Shown here one piece after another: positions 7,717-15,671 of a stretch of DNA of 19,801 bases; positions within the stretch are counted from its first letter, which is position 1; each line of letters begins with the position of its first letter. A program made the position numbers and the translations under genes. The notes beneath the pieces were generated by a model that saw only the letters and a program-made list of their open reading frames with translations, searched no databases and had not been told where the DNA came from. The stretch is taken from assembly GCA_030695285.1 (NCBI GenBank), contig JAUYTF010000435.1, positions 1 through 19,801 on the forward strand, written 5' to 3'. The stretch comes from Eubacteriales bacterium (lineage in GTDB: Bacteria > Bacillota > Clostridia > Christensenellales > CAG-138).

Positions 7717-7802
7717 GAATCATATTTGTGCAAGAAAATGCAAGATTTCTATCTACCGCATGGGGTAACTGCCAAAATCGGAAAGGATGGAACAAAAGGG
7801 CA

Positions 7803-9005
7803 ATGCTGCACGTTCAGTCGCTTGACCAAGCGAAGTTTTTGCTGTTGAATATCATCAAGAAAGGCACGTTTTTGAGCGAGAGGGTGCATGTTTCGCGCTG
7901 CGGCGGTCGGGTTTTGGCAGAAGATGTGGTTTCGAGCGAAGATTTGCCCGTCTTTGACCGCAGCGCGGTGGATGGATTTGCGGTCGTCAGTTCAGATACC
8001 TTCGGCGCATCCGCAGCGCAGCCGTCGCTGCTTTTCTCCAAGGGCGAGGTGAAGATGGGCGAGCGCGCGGCAGTTTCGCTCTCGGCGGGAGAATGTGCCG
8101 TGGTTTGGACAGGCGGTGAGCTGCCGCACGGCGCTGATGCGATGGTGATGCTGGAAGCGGCGCAGTCGCTCCCGGGTGGACTGATCGCGGTGGAGACATC
8201 CGCCGCTCCGGGCGGGCATGTGGTGTTTCGCGGGGACGATGTGCGCGCGGGAGATGTGCTGCTGCCCGCGGGCAAACGGCTGAGCGCGCGGGATATCGGT
8301 CTGCTTGCCGCGCTGGGCGTGACGGGTGTTTTGGTTGCAGCGCAGCCGCGCGTGGGGATCTTGTCCACGGGCGATGAGCTGATCGACTGCAAGAAAACAC
8401 CCATTGGCGGGCAGATACGGGACGTGAACGGAGCCATGCTGCTCTCCGCCTGTAAGGAAGCCGGCGCTGATGCACAGTTTTGCGGAATTGTGCCGGATGA
8501 AGAAGCGGCGCTGCTTGCCGCCATGCGCGAAGCAGGGAAAGACTGCGATCTGCTTCTCGTCTCCGGCGGAAGCTCCGCGGGCGCGAAGGACGCGGTATCC
8601 CGCTGTCTGGGCAAACTCGGCAGCGTGCTCTTTCACGGGCTTGCGCTCAAGCCGGGGAAACCGACGCTGGCAGGCCAGACGGAAGACACGCTCGTCATCG
8701 GTCTGCCGGGCCATCCGGCGGCGGCCTATCTGGTGTTTCACGCGCTGGTGCGCCCGCTGCTTGCCGCGATGGCGGGAGCAGCATTGACACAGCGTACCGC
8801 GCAGGCTACGCTGACACAAGTTGCGCCGAGCAATCACGGGCGCGAAGAACTTCTGCCCGTGCGCTTGCGCGAAGGCTATGCGGAACCTGTCGCGCTCAAA
8901 TCCGGGCTGATTTTACCGCTGACCCGCGCGGACGGATACATCCGTATCCCGCGGGACACGGAAGGCCTCGAAAAGGGCGCGCAGGTCGAAGTGATTTTGT
9001 TCTGA
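7803..9005 (+). CDS. moeA: Molybdopterin molybdenumtransferase MoeA
   Basis: This cytoplasmic enzyme inserts molybdate into molybdopterin after Mog has adenylylated it. It has 400 residues, the family's normal length. The N-terminal domain carries RSAVDGFA (53-60). The MoCF domain shows GILSTGDEL (185-193), DVNG (207-210), VSGGSSAGAKD (253-263), ALKPGKP (281-287) and GLPGHP (300-305). The C-terminal domain IV ends in TRADGYIRIP...GLEKGAQVEVILF. All usual active-site positions appear intact. The start is ATG 7803, with AAAGGATGG (7782-7790) and AAGGG upstream. A GTG at 7728 is in frame but sits almost at the predicted transcription start and adds non-conserved residues. It is the first gene of the Moco block, 122 nt before the second moeA. 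Confidence 0.93.
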   Translation: MLHVQSLDQAKFLLLNIIKKGTFLSERVHVSRCGGRVLAEDVVSSEDLPVFDRSAVDGFAVVSSDTFGASAAQPSLLFSKGEVKMGERAAVSLSAGECAVVWTGGELPHGADAMVMLEAAQSLPGGLIAVETSAAPGGHVVFRGDDVRAGDVLLPAGKRLSARDIGLLAALGVTGVLVAAQPRVGILSTGDELIDCKKTPIGGQIRDVNGAMLLSACKEAGADAQFCGIVPDEEAALLAAMREAGKDCDLLLVSGGSSAGAKDAVSRCLGKLGSVLFHGLALKPGKPTLAGQTEDTLVIGLPGHPAAAYLVFHALVRPLLAAMAGAALTQRTAQATLTQVAPSNHGREELLPVRLREGYAEPVALKSGLILPLTRADGYIRIPRDTEGLEKGAQVEVILF

Positions 9006-9081
9006 GCAGGCTACATTGATTTCGGTAGGCTACATTGCTTTCAGCAGGCTACATTGCTTTCAGCTGGCTATATCGCCTTCA
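9006..9081. repeat. Four-copy 19-bp tandem repeat just after the moeA stop
   Basis: Copies lie at 9006-9024, 9025-9043, 9044-9062 and 9063-9081, with consensus GCAGGCTACATTGCTTTCA. Copies 1-3 are nearly identical and copy 4 is diverged (GCTGGCTATATCGCCTTCA). The array starts on the first base after the TGA stop and ends 46 nt before the next start codon. Confidence 0.9.
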
Positions 9082-9127
9082 ATAGAGAAACACTATAAAC
9101 AAACCGGAATGATTTGAGGATATTCAG

Positions 9128-11059
9128 ATGAGCAACCATACATACCTGAACAATACGCAGCTGCATGAAGCGCAGAAACAGTATCTGGTTTTTTTGGAGG
9201 AGCGCGGGCTATCCTCCCGAACGGAAGAAATTCCCGTCGCGGATGCGTTTGGCCGGATGAGCGCGCGCGCTGCCTATGCGCGCCTCTCCAGTCCGCACTA
9301 CACCGCCTGCGCCATGGACGGCATCACGCTTGCTGCAAAGCGCACCTTCGGAGCCACGGAAACCACGCCCGTGCTGCTGCGCGAGGGGGAGTTCATCCGC
9401 GTGGACACCGGCGACCCGCTACCGGACGGATGCGACGCGGTGGTCATGATTGAGGACTGCGTGGAGGGCGAGGGAGTCATCACGCTCCGCGCCGCCGCCG
9501 CGCCCTGGCAGCACGTGCGCCAGATCGGCGAAGACCTCGCGGCAGGCGACATGATTCTGCCTTCGTTCATCGAAATCGAGCCCGCTATGATCGGCGCGCT
9601 GCTCGCGGGCGGCGTGCGGACGATCGAGGTAATTGCAAAGCCGCGCGTGGGCATCATCCCCACGGGGGACGAGATCGTCTCCGCAAGCGAAAACCCGCGC
9701 GCGGGCGAAGTGCCGGAGGTTATCTCCGCCGTGTTCTGTGCCATGCTGCAGCGATGGGGGGCAACCGGTGTGGTGTACCCCGTCGTGCCGGACGATCCGG
9801 CTCTGATTCAGGCGGCGTTGCGTCAGGCGGCGGAGGAGTGCGATCTCGTGCTGCTCTGCGCTGGCACCTCTGCGGGCAGGGATGACGGCACAGCCGCCGC
9901 CATCCGCGCGCTGGGCGAGGTCTGTATTCACGGCATTGCTATCCGCCCCGGCAAGCCCGCCGTGCTGGGTGCTGTCGGCGGCGCACCAGTGGTCGGGGTT
10001 CCCGGCTACCCCGTCTCCGGCATCATCGTATTGGAAGAACTGGTCAAACCCGTGATCGACCGCATGCTCAAACGCGAGCGCGAAATGGCGGAGACCGTCT
10101 GCGTCAAGATGGGGCACAGATACGTCTCCTCGCTCAAGTATCGCGAATTTGTGCGCGCGTCACTTGGTTTTGACGCGGAAGGCAGCCTGACCGTCATGCC
10201 CATCCAGGCGGGCGCGGGTGTGATCACGTCGCTGACGAAGGCGGACTGCATCCTCGATGTGCCGCAGAACAGCGAGGGATTTGAGGCGGGCGAACGCGCG
10301 CATGTGCGCCTGCTCAAGCCCATCGAGCGCATCGCGCGGACGGTGCGCATCCTCGGCAGTCACGATCCGCTGATCGACGAGGCGGCGGATGCGCTCAGGC
10401 GAGCGGACATCCGCGCGTATGTCAGCAGTGCGCACGTCGGCAGCATGGGCGCGATTCTTGCGCTGAGCCGAGGCGAAGGGCAACTGGGCGGCGTGCATCT
10501 GCTGGATGCGGCGGACGGCAGCTATAATGTTTCTTATGTGGAAAAGTTTATTCCCGATGGCGGCGTCGCGCTGGTGGAGTGTGTGCGACGCGCGCAGGGT
10601 CTGATCGTCGCTAAGGGCAATTCGCTGGGGATACGATCGGTTACCGACCTCATCGATCCGCGCGTGCGCTACGCCAACCGACAGAAGGGCGCTGGCACAC
10701 GCGTGCTGCTGGACTATCTGCTCCGCCAAGCGAGCGTTTCCCCGCTTGTGATCGGCGGCTACGAGCGCGAGGAGCTGACCCATACCGCCGTCGCCGCGCA
10801 GATTGCGGCGGGCAGCGCGGACTGCGGACTTGGGATACTCGCCGCCGCGCGGATGTATGCGCTGGATTTTATCCCTGTCTGTGAGGAAACGTATGATCTG
10901 CTGGTTTCGCTTGCGGCGATGGAGAGCCCGCAGGTGCGCGCGTTTCTCCGCGTGCTCGCGAGCGATGGTTTCCTGCGCAGACTGGACGCGCTGGGGGGCT
11001 ATTCTTACGATCAACCGGGCAGAATCAAAAAGATATGGCCGGATCGGATAGAGGGATAG
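9128..11059 (+). CDS. MoeA fused to a periplasmic-binding-protein-like domain
   Basis: The protein has 643 residues. Residues 1 to about 400 are a full MoeA: YTACAMDGI (58-66), GIIPTGDEI (175-183), LCAGTSAGRDDGT (243-255), AIRPGKP (271-277), GVPGYPVSG (290-298), and a domain IV ending near residue 397. Residues about 405-640 are a PBP-like domain (PF12727 type) with GSHDPLIDEAADALR (410-424) and NRQKGAGTRVLLDYLL (517-532). No signal peptide is present, so this domain is cytoplasmic and probably senses or binds an oxyanion or cofactor. The MoeA-PBP architecture is known in Firmicutes and archaea. The usual D-x-N motif reads EVIS (197-200), and the first Lys of KPGKP is Arg273. GAGGA (9116-9120) supports the start. 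It may prefer tungstate or a different target enzyme, but that is inference. Confidence 0.88.
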   Translation: MSNHTYLNNTQLHEAQKQYLVFLEERGLSSRTEEIPVADAFGRMSARAAYARLSSPHYTACAMDGITLAAKRTFGATETTPVLLREGEFIRVDTGDPLPDGCDAVVMIEDCVEGEGVITLRAAAAPWQHVRQIGEDLAAGDMILPSFIEIEPAMIGALLAGGVRTIEVIAKPRVGIIPTGDEIVSASENPRAGEVPEVISAVFCAMLQRWGATGVVYPVVPDDPALIQAALRQAAEECDLVLLCAGTSAGRDDGTAAAIRALGEVCIHGIAIRPGKPAVLGAVGGAPVVGVPGYPVSGIIVLEELVKPVIDRMLKREREMAETVCVKMGHRYVSSLKYREFVRASLGFDAEGSLTVMPIQAGAGVITSLTKADCILDVPQNSEGFEAGERAHVRLLKPIERIARTVRILGSHDPLIDEAADALRRADIRAYVSSAHVGSMGAILALSRGEGQLGGVHLLDAADGSYNVSYVEKFIPDGGVALVECVRRAQGLIVAKGNSLGIRSVTDLIDPRVRYANRQKGAGTRVLLDYLLRQASVSPLVIGGYEREELTHTAVAAQIAAGSADCGLGILAAARMYALDFIPVCEETYDLLVSLAAMESPQVRAFLRVLASDGFLRRLDALGGYSYDQPGRIKKIWPDRIEG

Positions 11060-11109
11060 CGTTATTCTTTCAAAAATAATATATCACGCAAAACAACCGA
11101 AATACCCTT

Positions 11110-11122
11110 GCCAAATCTTGGC
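11110..11122. repeat. Short palindrome upstream of moaC
   Basis: GCCAA-ATC-TTGGC is a perfect 5-bp inverted repeat at 11110-11122. It may be an operator half-site pair or a hairpin. It lies about 50 nt after the preceding stop and has no T-tract. Confidence 0.3.
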
Positions 11123-11126
11123 TGCC

Positions 11127-11236
11127 GCCGTATGATAGAGCTATTCTTCGGCGGATATTCTTTTCAAACAATATCGCTTATGCCGAATGATAGAGCGATT
11201 CTTCGGCGGATACTCTTTTTAAGCTATACTGCTTGA
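11127..11236. repeat. Two-copy 55-bp direct repeat upstream of moaC
   Basis: Copies lie at 11127-11181 and 11182-11236. Each contains GCCGnATGATAGAGC, ATTCTTCGGCGGATA and a T-run. Copy two holds a GCCGAA/TTCGGC inverted repeat. Copy one uses CCGCCG/CGGCGG in the same position. The repeat takes up much of the 297-nt gap before moaC. Confidence 0.8.
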
Positions 11237-11256
11237 ACAGTAGCGCAAGCAGAATA
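11225..11256 (+). promoter_or_regulatory. Possible -10 and overlapping hairpin in the moaC leader
   Basis: TATACT at 11225-11230 could be a -10, but its -35 is poor. It overlaps a hairpin: TAT plus CTGCTTG (11225-11235) against CAAGCAG plus ATA (11246-11256), with one mismatch. The overlap suggests an operator or an RNA structure; neither is proven. Confidence 0.3.
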
Positions 11257-11356
11257 TCGCAAGAAGTATCGAAAAAAGTGTCGCTGGAAGCGATTCACGA
11301 TTGAGCACATAAGCCGCGCGCTCTATGCGGTAGATCACGAAAGGACGGCGTTTGCG

Positions 11357-11857
11357 ATGGATGAAATGCTCACGCATGTCAACGAGCGTGGAGAAGCGCA
11401 CATGGTGGATGTTTCTGAAAAAGACATCACCCACCGCGAGGCAATTGCCGAGAGCTTTGTCGTCATGCAGCCTGAGACACTGGAGCGCATCCAGAACGGC
11501 AGCACCGCAAAGGGAGATGTGTTTGCCACCGCGCGCATCGCGGGCATACTCGCTGCCAAGCGCACGAGCGAACTCATTCCGCTGTGCCACCCCATCGCGC
11601 TGACATCGGTCAATATCGACCTCGTCGCCTGCTTTCCGGATCGCGTGCACATCATCGCCGAGGTTCGTTGCGACGAGAAAACCGGCGTGGAGATGGAAGC
11701 GCTGACCGCAGCGAGCGTCGCCGCGCTGACCATATACGACATGTGCAAGGCCGTTGACCGCGGCATGGAGATCGCTACCACACGTCTGCTGAGAAAAAGC
11801 GGCGGCAAGAGCGGGGTTTTTGAGCGCAAGGCGGGCGATTGCGAGCCCGGCATTTGA
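11357..11857 (+). CDS. moaC: Cyclic pyranopterin monophosphate synthase MoaC
   Basis: MoaC converts the MoaA product, 3',8-cyclo-7,8-dihydro-GTP, into cyclic pyranopterin monophosphate in the cytoplasm. The 166-residue protein has the family's conserved blocks. These are STAKGDV with Lys52, LCHP (76-79), [23 protein letters not shown] with Asp128 and Lys131, and [10 protein letters not shown] (144-153) with Lys147. These match the catalytic Asp and Lys residues known from MoaC structures. The start is ATG 11357, with AAAGGA (11340-11345) eleven bases upstream. It lies 137 nt before moaA, its pathway partner. Confidence 0.95.
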   Translation: MDEMLTHVNERGEAHMVDVSEKDITHREAIAESFVVMQPETLERIQNGSTAKGDVFATARIAGILAAKRTSELIPLCHPIALTSVNIDLVACFPDRVHIIAEVRCDEKTGVEMEALTAASVAALTIYDMCKAVDRGMEIATTRLLRKSGGKSGVFERKAGDCEPGI

Positions 11858-11994
11858 TGCGCGAGATGGACAACCGACCACGGAGGTTTTTCATACGGAA
11901 TAAGAACCAAAACGAGTGATTCTTTAAGCCAATCGTAAAACGAAGAAAGTCGCCTTGGGCGAGCAATCAGATTTTAGAAAGCCAATCAAAAATA

Positions 11995-12945
11995 ATGAAC
12001 GACCGCTTTGGACGAACAATTACATACCTGCGCCTTTCGCTGACGGAACGCTGCACGCTCAAGTGCTCTTATTGCCGCGCAGGCGAAGGCGTCTGCCCCA
12101 AGAAGAGTGAACTCGCGAAAGAAGAGTTCCTGCGCATCGCGCGCGCGTTTGCTGAAGTTGGCGTCAAAAAAGTGCGTCTCACGGGCGGGGAACCAATGCT
12201 ACGGAGTGACCTGCTTTCGATCATCTCCGGTATACGCGCGATTCCGCAGATTGAAGAGATCACCATGACCACCAACGGGCAGCACCTGCCGGGGATGAGC
12301 TGCGCGCTCAAGGAAGCGGGGCTTGATCGCCTGAACATCAGCGTGGATTCTTTAAAACCCGAACGCTATCACGAGATCACCGGCGGCGGGTCGCTTTCGC
12401 GCGTGCTGACGGGGATTGAGGAGGCGTTTGCAGCGGGGTTTTCGACGCTAAAGCTCAACGTTGTGCTCTTGCGCGGAGAGAACGACGACGAGACGGGGAA
12501 CTTCATCGCGCTCACGAAAGAGCGCGCTGTTTCGGTGCGCTTCATCGAGTATATGCCGCTGGGCGAAATCGACCACGCGAACCTGCGCGTCACGGGCGCG
12601 GAGATTCTGCAAAAGTATCCGCAGCTCATCCACGTCGTGCCGTCTTATCGCGGGCAACCCGCGCGGGACTTTCAGATGCCCGGCCATATCGGGCGCGTCG
12701 GGCTGATCGACCCCGTGTCGCACCGCTTCTGCGCGGACTGCAACCGCGTGCGCGTCATGAGCGACGGCATGGTGCGCCCCTGCCTCGGCTCCAATGAGGA
12801 GTTTTCGCTCAAGGAGGCGCTGGAGCAGGAAGGCGACGGCGCGCTGCACGCAGTCATCGCACGGGCGATCGCACTTAAGCCGGAGTCGCATTGCTTTGAC
12901 GATGGCTTTTCAGCACAGAAGACCATGAGCCGCATCGGCGGCTGA
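11995..12945 (+). CDS. moaA: GTP 3',8-cyclase MoaA (radical SAM)
   Basis: MoaA performs the first step of Moco synthesis, rearranging GTP by radical SAM chemistry. The 316-residue protein has the N-terminal [4Fe-4S] motif CTLKCSYC (Cys20, Cys24, Cys27) and the SAM-binding GGEP at 64-67. The C-terminal second cluster is Cys246, Cys249 and Cys263. The protein ends in Gly315-Gly316, the C-terminal double glycine needed in MoaA. Every diagnostic residue is present. No clear Shine-Dalgarno sequence lies before ATG 11995, only a weak GAAAG about 14 nt upstream, which is unlike its neighbours. The start is supported by NDRFGR, the usual opening of MoaA. Confidence 0.96.
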   Translation: MNDRFGRTITYLRLSLTERCTLKCSYCRAGEGVCPKKSELAKEEFLRIARAFAEVGVKKVRLTGGEPMLRSDLLSIISGIRAIPQIEEITMTTNGQHLPGMSCALKEAGLDRLNISVDSLKPERYHEITGGGSLSRVLTGIEEAFAAGFSTLKLNVVLLRGENDDETGNFIALTKERAVSVRFIEYMPLGEIDHANLRVTGAEILQKYPQLIHVVPSYRGQPARDFQMPGHIGRVGLIDPVSHRFCADCNRVRVMSDGMVRPCLGSNEEFSLKEALEQEGDGALHAVIARAIALKPESHCFDDGFSAQKTMSRIGG

Positions 12946-13027
12946 CGCGCGGGCGCTGCGATCGCGAAAACGAGCCGAATGACCGGCTAAGGAGCAATCA
13001 GAAATCTCACGAAACCGAGGAATCGTT

Positions 13028-13462
13028 GTGGCAAAGATCACGTCCATCAACATCAGCCCGAAAAAGGGCACCTTCAAGCAACCCGTCGAGCGCGCAGAAT
13101 TGCGCGTCGATCACGGGATTGTCGGGGATGCGCACGCGGGCAACTGGCACAGGCAGATCAGCCTGCTTGCGCAGGAGAGCATCGACAAGATGACCGCGCT
13201 GGGGCTTAGCGACCTTACGCCCGGTAAGTTTGCGGAGAATATTACCACAGAGGGTATTTCATTGTATACGCTTCCCGTAGGCACGATGCTCCGCCTCGGC
13301 AACTGCCGCGCAGAGGTCACGCAGATCGGCAAAGAGTGCCATCAGCATTGCGAGATCTATAAAAAGGTCGGGCAGTGCATCATGCCGCACGAGGGGATTT
13401 TTGTGCGCGTGCTCACGCCGGGCGAGATCGTGGTTGGCGACGAGGTTCTGGTAGAGGCATAA
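13028..13462 (+). CDS. MOSC-domain protein
   Basis: This is a 144-residue stand-alone MOSC domain, related to the C-terminal domain of Moco sulfurase and to the YiiM and mARC proteins. MOSC domains bind molybdopterin-type cofactors or move sulfur. Motifs seen are VDHGIVGDAHAGNWHRQISLL (27-47), GKFAENITTEGI (66-77) and GKECHQHC (101-108), with Cys104, Cys108 and Cys117 as candidate sulfur carriers. The start is GTG 13028, with GAGGA at 13017-13021. It is the last gene before a strong terminator. A role in preparing Moco for a sulfurated molybdoenzyme is plausible but inferred from context. Confidence 0.88.
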   Translation: MAKITSINISPKKGTFKQPVERAELRVDHGIVGDAHAGNWHRQISLLAQESIDKMTALGLSDLTPGKFAENITTEGISLYTLPVGTMLRLGNCRAEVTQIGKECHQHCEIYKKVGQCIMPHEGIFVRVLTPGEIVVGDEVLVEA

Positions 13463-13478
13463 GAAATGTGTTGTTTTT

Positions 13479-13500
13479 GCGGGCGAAGCCCGCTTTTTTT
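13479..13500 (+). terminator. Strong terminator closing the moeA-MOSC unit
   Basis: GCGGGC (13479-13484), a GAA loop and GCCCGC (13488-13493) are followed by seven Ts. It lies 16 nt after the MOSC stop and separates the two Moco transcription units. Confidence 0.9.
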
Positions 13501-13584
13501 CATCTGATTTGCTAAAAATTTATGGATCGGAGGAAGTATCGTTATTTTCAAAATATAAGAGCGCAAAAAAAACAGATCAAAGCG

Positions 13585-13613
13585 TTGTATTTTTGAAAAG
13601 ATAATGGTATGAT
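13585..13613 (+). promoter_or_regulatory. Promoter of the second Moco/mod unit, predicted leaderless
   Basis: TTGTAT (13585-13590), a 17-nt spacer and TATGAT (13608-13613), with an upstream TG giving an extended -10. The ATG of the next gene begins at 13620, seven bases past the -10, so transcription should start at or within a base or two of the A of ATG. Confidence 0.65.
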
Positions 13614-13619
13614 TCACAT

Positions 13620-14645
13620 ATGAAGATCATCGACACTAAAGAAGCCGTAGGACATGTGCTCTGCCATGACCTGACGCGCATCGTCCCCGGGGTCAGCAAA
13701 GACGCGCAGTTTCGCAAAGGGCACGTCGTCACCGAGGACGATATTCCTATGCTACTCTCTATGGGAAAAGACTCTCTCTTCGTGTGGGAGGTAGACGAAA
13801 ACACCCTGCACGAAAATGAAGCGGCGGACATATTGGCCGCCCTCTGCGAGAGTGCGAACATGCGCCGCGGCGAGGTAAAAGAGGGCAAGATTGAGCTCTT
13901 TGCCACCCAAGACGGCGTGTTTACCGTAGATGTTGCGAGGCTCGACGCGCTCAACGACCTGCCGGACATCATGGTCGCAACAAGGCATACCAACAGCCCC
14001 GTCAAAGCCGGAGATAAGCTCGGCGGCACGCGGATTATCCCGCTCTTGATCGACCGCCGCCGCATCGAAGAGGCGCAGACGCTGGTCGGCAGCGAGCCGC
14101 TGATGCGGCTGGCACCGTATCGCAAGGGGCTCAAGGCGGGCATCGTCGTCACCGGCAACGAGGTCTTTCACGGAAGGATTATTGATAAATTTACCCCGGT
14201 TGTCGAGAAAAAGCTTCTGGCGCTGGGCGTTGTGCCCGTGGAACGGCGTATCAGCGACGACAGCACGGAGAACATCGTCAAAGCAATAGCCGAGGTGCGC
14301 GCAAGCGGCGTGGACATCGTGCTCTGCACGGGCGGCATGAGCGTCGACCCCGACGACCGCACCCCCGCTGCTATTCGCGACAGCGGGGCGAATATCGTCA
14401 CCTATGGCGCGCCCGTCTTGCCGGGGGCCATGTTCTTACTGGGATATTATGACGACGGCGTGCCCGTGATGGGCTTGCCGGGCTGTGTGATGTATTCGCG
14501 TGCGTCGATTTTCGACATCGTTCTGCCTCGCGTGGTCGCAGGCATGCGCATTTCGCGCAGGGACTTAATGCGCCTCGGCAACGGCGGGCTGTGTTTGCAG
14601 TGCGACGTTTGCACCTATCCCAACTGCGGGTTTGGCAAGGAGTAA
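13620..14645 (+). CDS. Molybdopterin-binding (MoCF) protein with four-Cys C-terminal tail
   Basis: The protein has 341 residues. The N-terminal part (TKEAVGHVLCHDLTRI...FRKGHVVTEDDIPMLLSMGKD) is typical of a Clostridia family of MoeA-like molybdopterin-binding proteins. The MoCF domain shows GIVVTGNEV (174-182), LCTGGMSVDPDD (235-246), GAPVLPGAMFLLG (263-275) and GLPGC (285-289). The C-terminus carries Cys325, Cys328, Cys331 and Cys336 (CLQCDVC...NCGFGK), a likely metal or Fe-S site. It lacks MoeA domain IV, so it may be a carrier or metal-handling factor and not a transferase. No Shine-Dalgarno sequence precedes ATG 13620, and the promoter predicts a leaderless mRNA. It lies 117 nt before modA. 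Confidence 0.88.
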   Translation: MKIIDTKEAVGHVLCHDLTRIVPGVSKDAQFRKGHVVTEDDIPMLLSMGKDSLFVWEVDENTLHENEAADILAALCESANMRRGEVKEGKIELFATQDGVFTVDVARLDALNDLPDIMVATRHTNSPVKAGDKLGGTRIIPLLIDRRRIEEAQTLVGSEPLMRLAPYRKGLKAGIVVTGNEVFHGRIIDKFTPVVEKKLLALGVVPVERRISDDSTENIVKAIAEVRASGVDIVLCTGGMSVDPDDRTPAAIRDSGANIVTYGAPVLPGAMFLLGYYDDGVPVMGLPGCVMYSRASIFDIVLPRVVAGMRISRRDLMRLGNGGLCLQCDVCTYPNCGFGKE

Positions 14646-14762
14646 CGGGCAACTCAGCGTTCGCTTCGCTCTTCGTGGTTAACTCGCTTGCATGGTGGAT
14701 TTCGTGGGTGTCCGGCCGGCCTCGCGTGCCAAATTAAAAAGCTAACAAGAGGAAATTGACAC

Positions 14763-15671
14763 ATGAAGAAATGGATTGCCCTAAGCTGCGCCGTCGTTAT
14801 GATGGCGATGCTTGGCGCCTGCGCGGCCCCCGCTGCCCCCTCCGCAACCAAAGCGCCCACGCCGATCGAGGCGGCGACCGAAGCGCCCGCAGCTATGCCC
14901 AAACCCACCGCCACGCTGGAAGCAGCCGAGGTGCAGCTGTTTATCGCAACGAGCCTCGAGGGCGCATTTCAAGAGATCATCCCGCTCTACAACGTCACCC
15001 AGCCAAACGTAAAGATCACCTACAACGCAGACAGCTCCGGCACGCTGCTCACTCAGGTGCAGGAAGGGTTCGCCTGCGATGTTTTTTTCTCCGCCGCCGT
15101 CAACCAGATCAAAACGCTGGAAGAGGAAGGCTACATGATCGCGGGAACGCGCGTCGATCTGCTGAGCAACAAACTCGCGCTGATCACGCGCAAAGGCAGC
15201 GGCACGGCGGTCATCGGATTTACCGACCTTGCCAACGCCAAGAGCATCGCGCTTGCCGACGGCAGCGTGCCCGCGGGCAAATATACCAGACAGGTGCTGA
15301 TCAACCTTGGCGTACTCGACGGCGCGAAAGCTGCAGCGGATTACACCGCGACGGAGGTATCCGCGGCGCTCGGCGGCGTAGAGATCAATGAGTGTGCTAA
15401 CGTTGGGAGGGTCAAGGAGGCAGTCAAGGAGGGCGCAAACGAGGTTGGTGCTTTGTTTTACTCTGATGCATACTCCGTCAAGGACGACGTGGACATCCTC
15501 GAAGTGGCGGACACCGCACTCACCGGAGACATTCTCTATCCCGTCTGCCGCGTGAATAACGCGGATGCGACGGCGGCTCAGACCATCGCCGCAGATGACT
15601 TCCTCGCCTTTTTGCAAACGGACGCAGTGAAAGCCATCTTTGAACAATACATGTTCATCATCCACAAATAA
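14763..15671 (+). CDS. modA: Molybdate ABC transporter substrate-binding lipoprotein ModA
   Basis: This 302-residue protein has a lipoprotein signal (MKKWIALSCAVVMMAMLGAC, lipobox LGAC, lipidated Cys20). An Ala/Pro/Thr-rich linker to about residue 53 would tether it to the outside of the membrane. The mature part has ModA-type oxyanion contacts: ATSL (62-65), SSGTL (91-95), DVFFSAA (106-112) and YSDAY near the C-terminal third. The TTTS motif of tungstate-specific TupA is absent, so molybdate (perhaps also tungstate) is the best call. AAGAGGA (14747-14753) supports the start. The permease and ATPase follow directly. Confidence 0.93.
   Translation: MKKWIALSCAVVMMAMLGACAAPAAPSATKAPTPIEAATEAPAAMPKPTATLEAAEVQLFIATSLEGAFQEIIPLYNVTQPNVKITYNADSSGTLLTQVQEGFACDVFFSAAVNQIKTLEEEGYMIAGTRVDLLSNKLALITRKGSGTAVIGFTDLANAKSIALADGSVPAGKYTRQVLINLGVLDGAKAAADYTATEVSAALGGVEINECANVGRVKEAVKEGANEVGALFYSDAYSVKDDVDILEVADTALTGDILYPVCRVNNADATAAQTIAADDFLAFLQTDAVKAIFEQYMFIIHK

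Larger units (their letters stand above)
7404..7802. other. AT-rich divergent intergenic region
   Basis: This 399-nt gap holds the divergent promoters of the Ig-repeat gene (minus) and moeA (plus), and a small inverted repeat CGTAAC-N6-GTTACG at 7471-7488 inside the minus-strand leader. A T8 run lies at about 7620. It is much more AT-rich than the genes. I found no additional gene and no recognisable Moco riboswitch. Confidence 0.55.

Noticed and set aside
7723..7802. Moco riboswitch in the moeA leader
   Set aside because: The leader is only about 80 nt and I see none of the conserved stems or the tetraloop-receptor elements of the known Moco RNA.
7728..7802. Longer MoeA start at GTG 7728
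   Set aside because: It sits about five bases from the predicted transcription start, has no binding site and adds residues unlike MoeA.
7992..8837. Long minus-strand ORFs across moeA
   Set aside because: GC-rich coding DNA leaves open antisense frames. Their products are Arg/Ala-rich and match no family, while the plus strand has full MoeA motifs.
2375..14686. Shared TGGTTAACTCG at 2375 and 14676
   Set aside because: A single 11-mer containing the palindrome GTTAAC in different contexts. It is not long enough to call a repeat family.
14646..14762. Separate promoter or terminator between the MoCF gene and modA
   Set aside because: No convincing -35/-10 pair or T-tailed hairpin was found, so these genes are best read as one unit.
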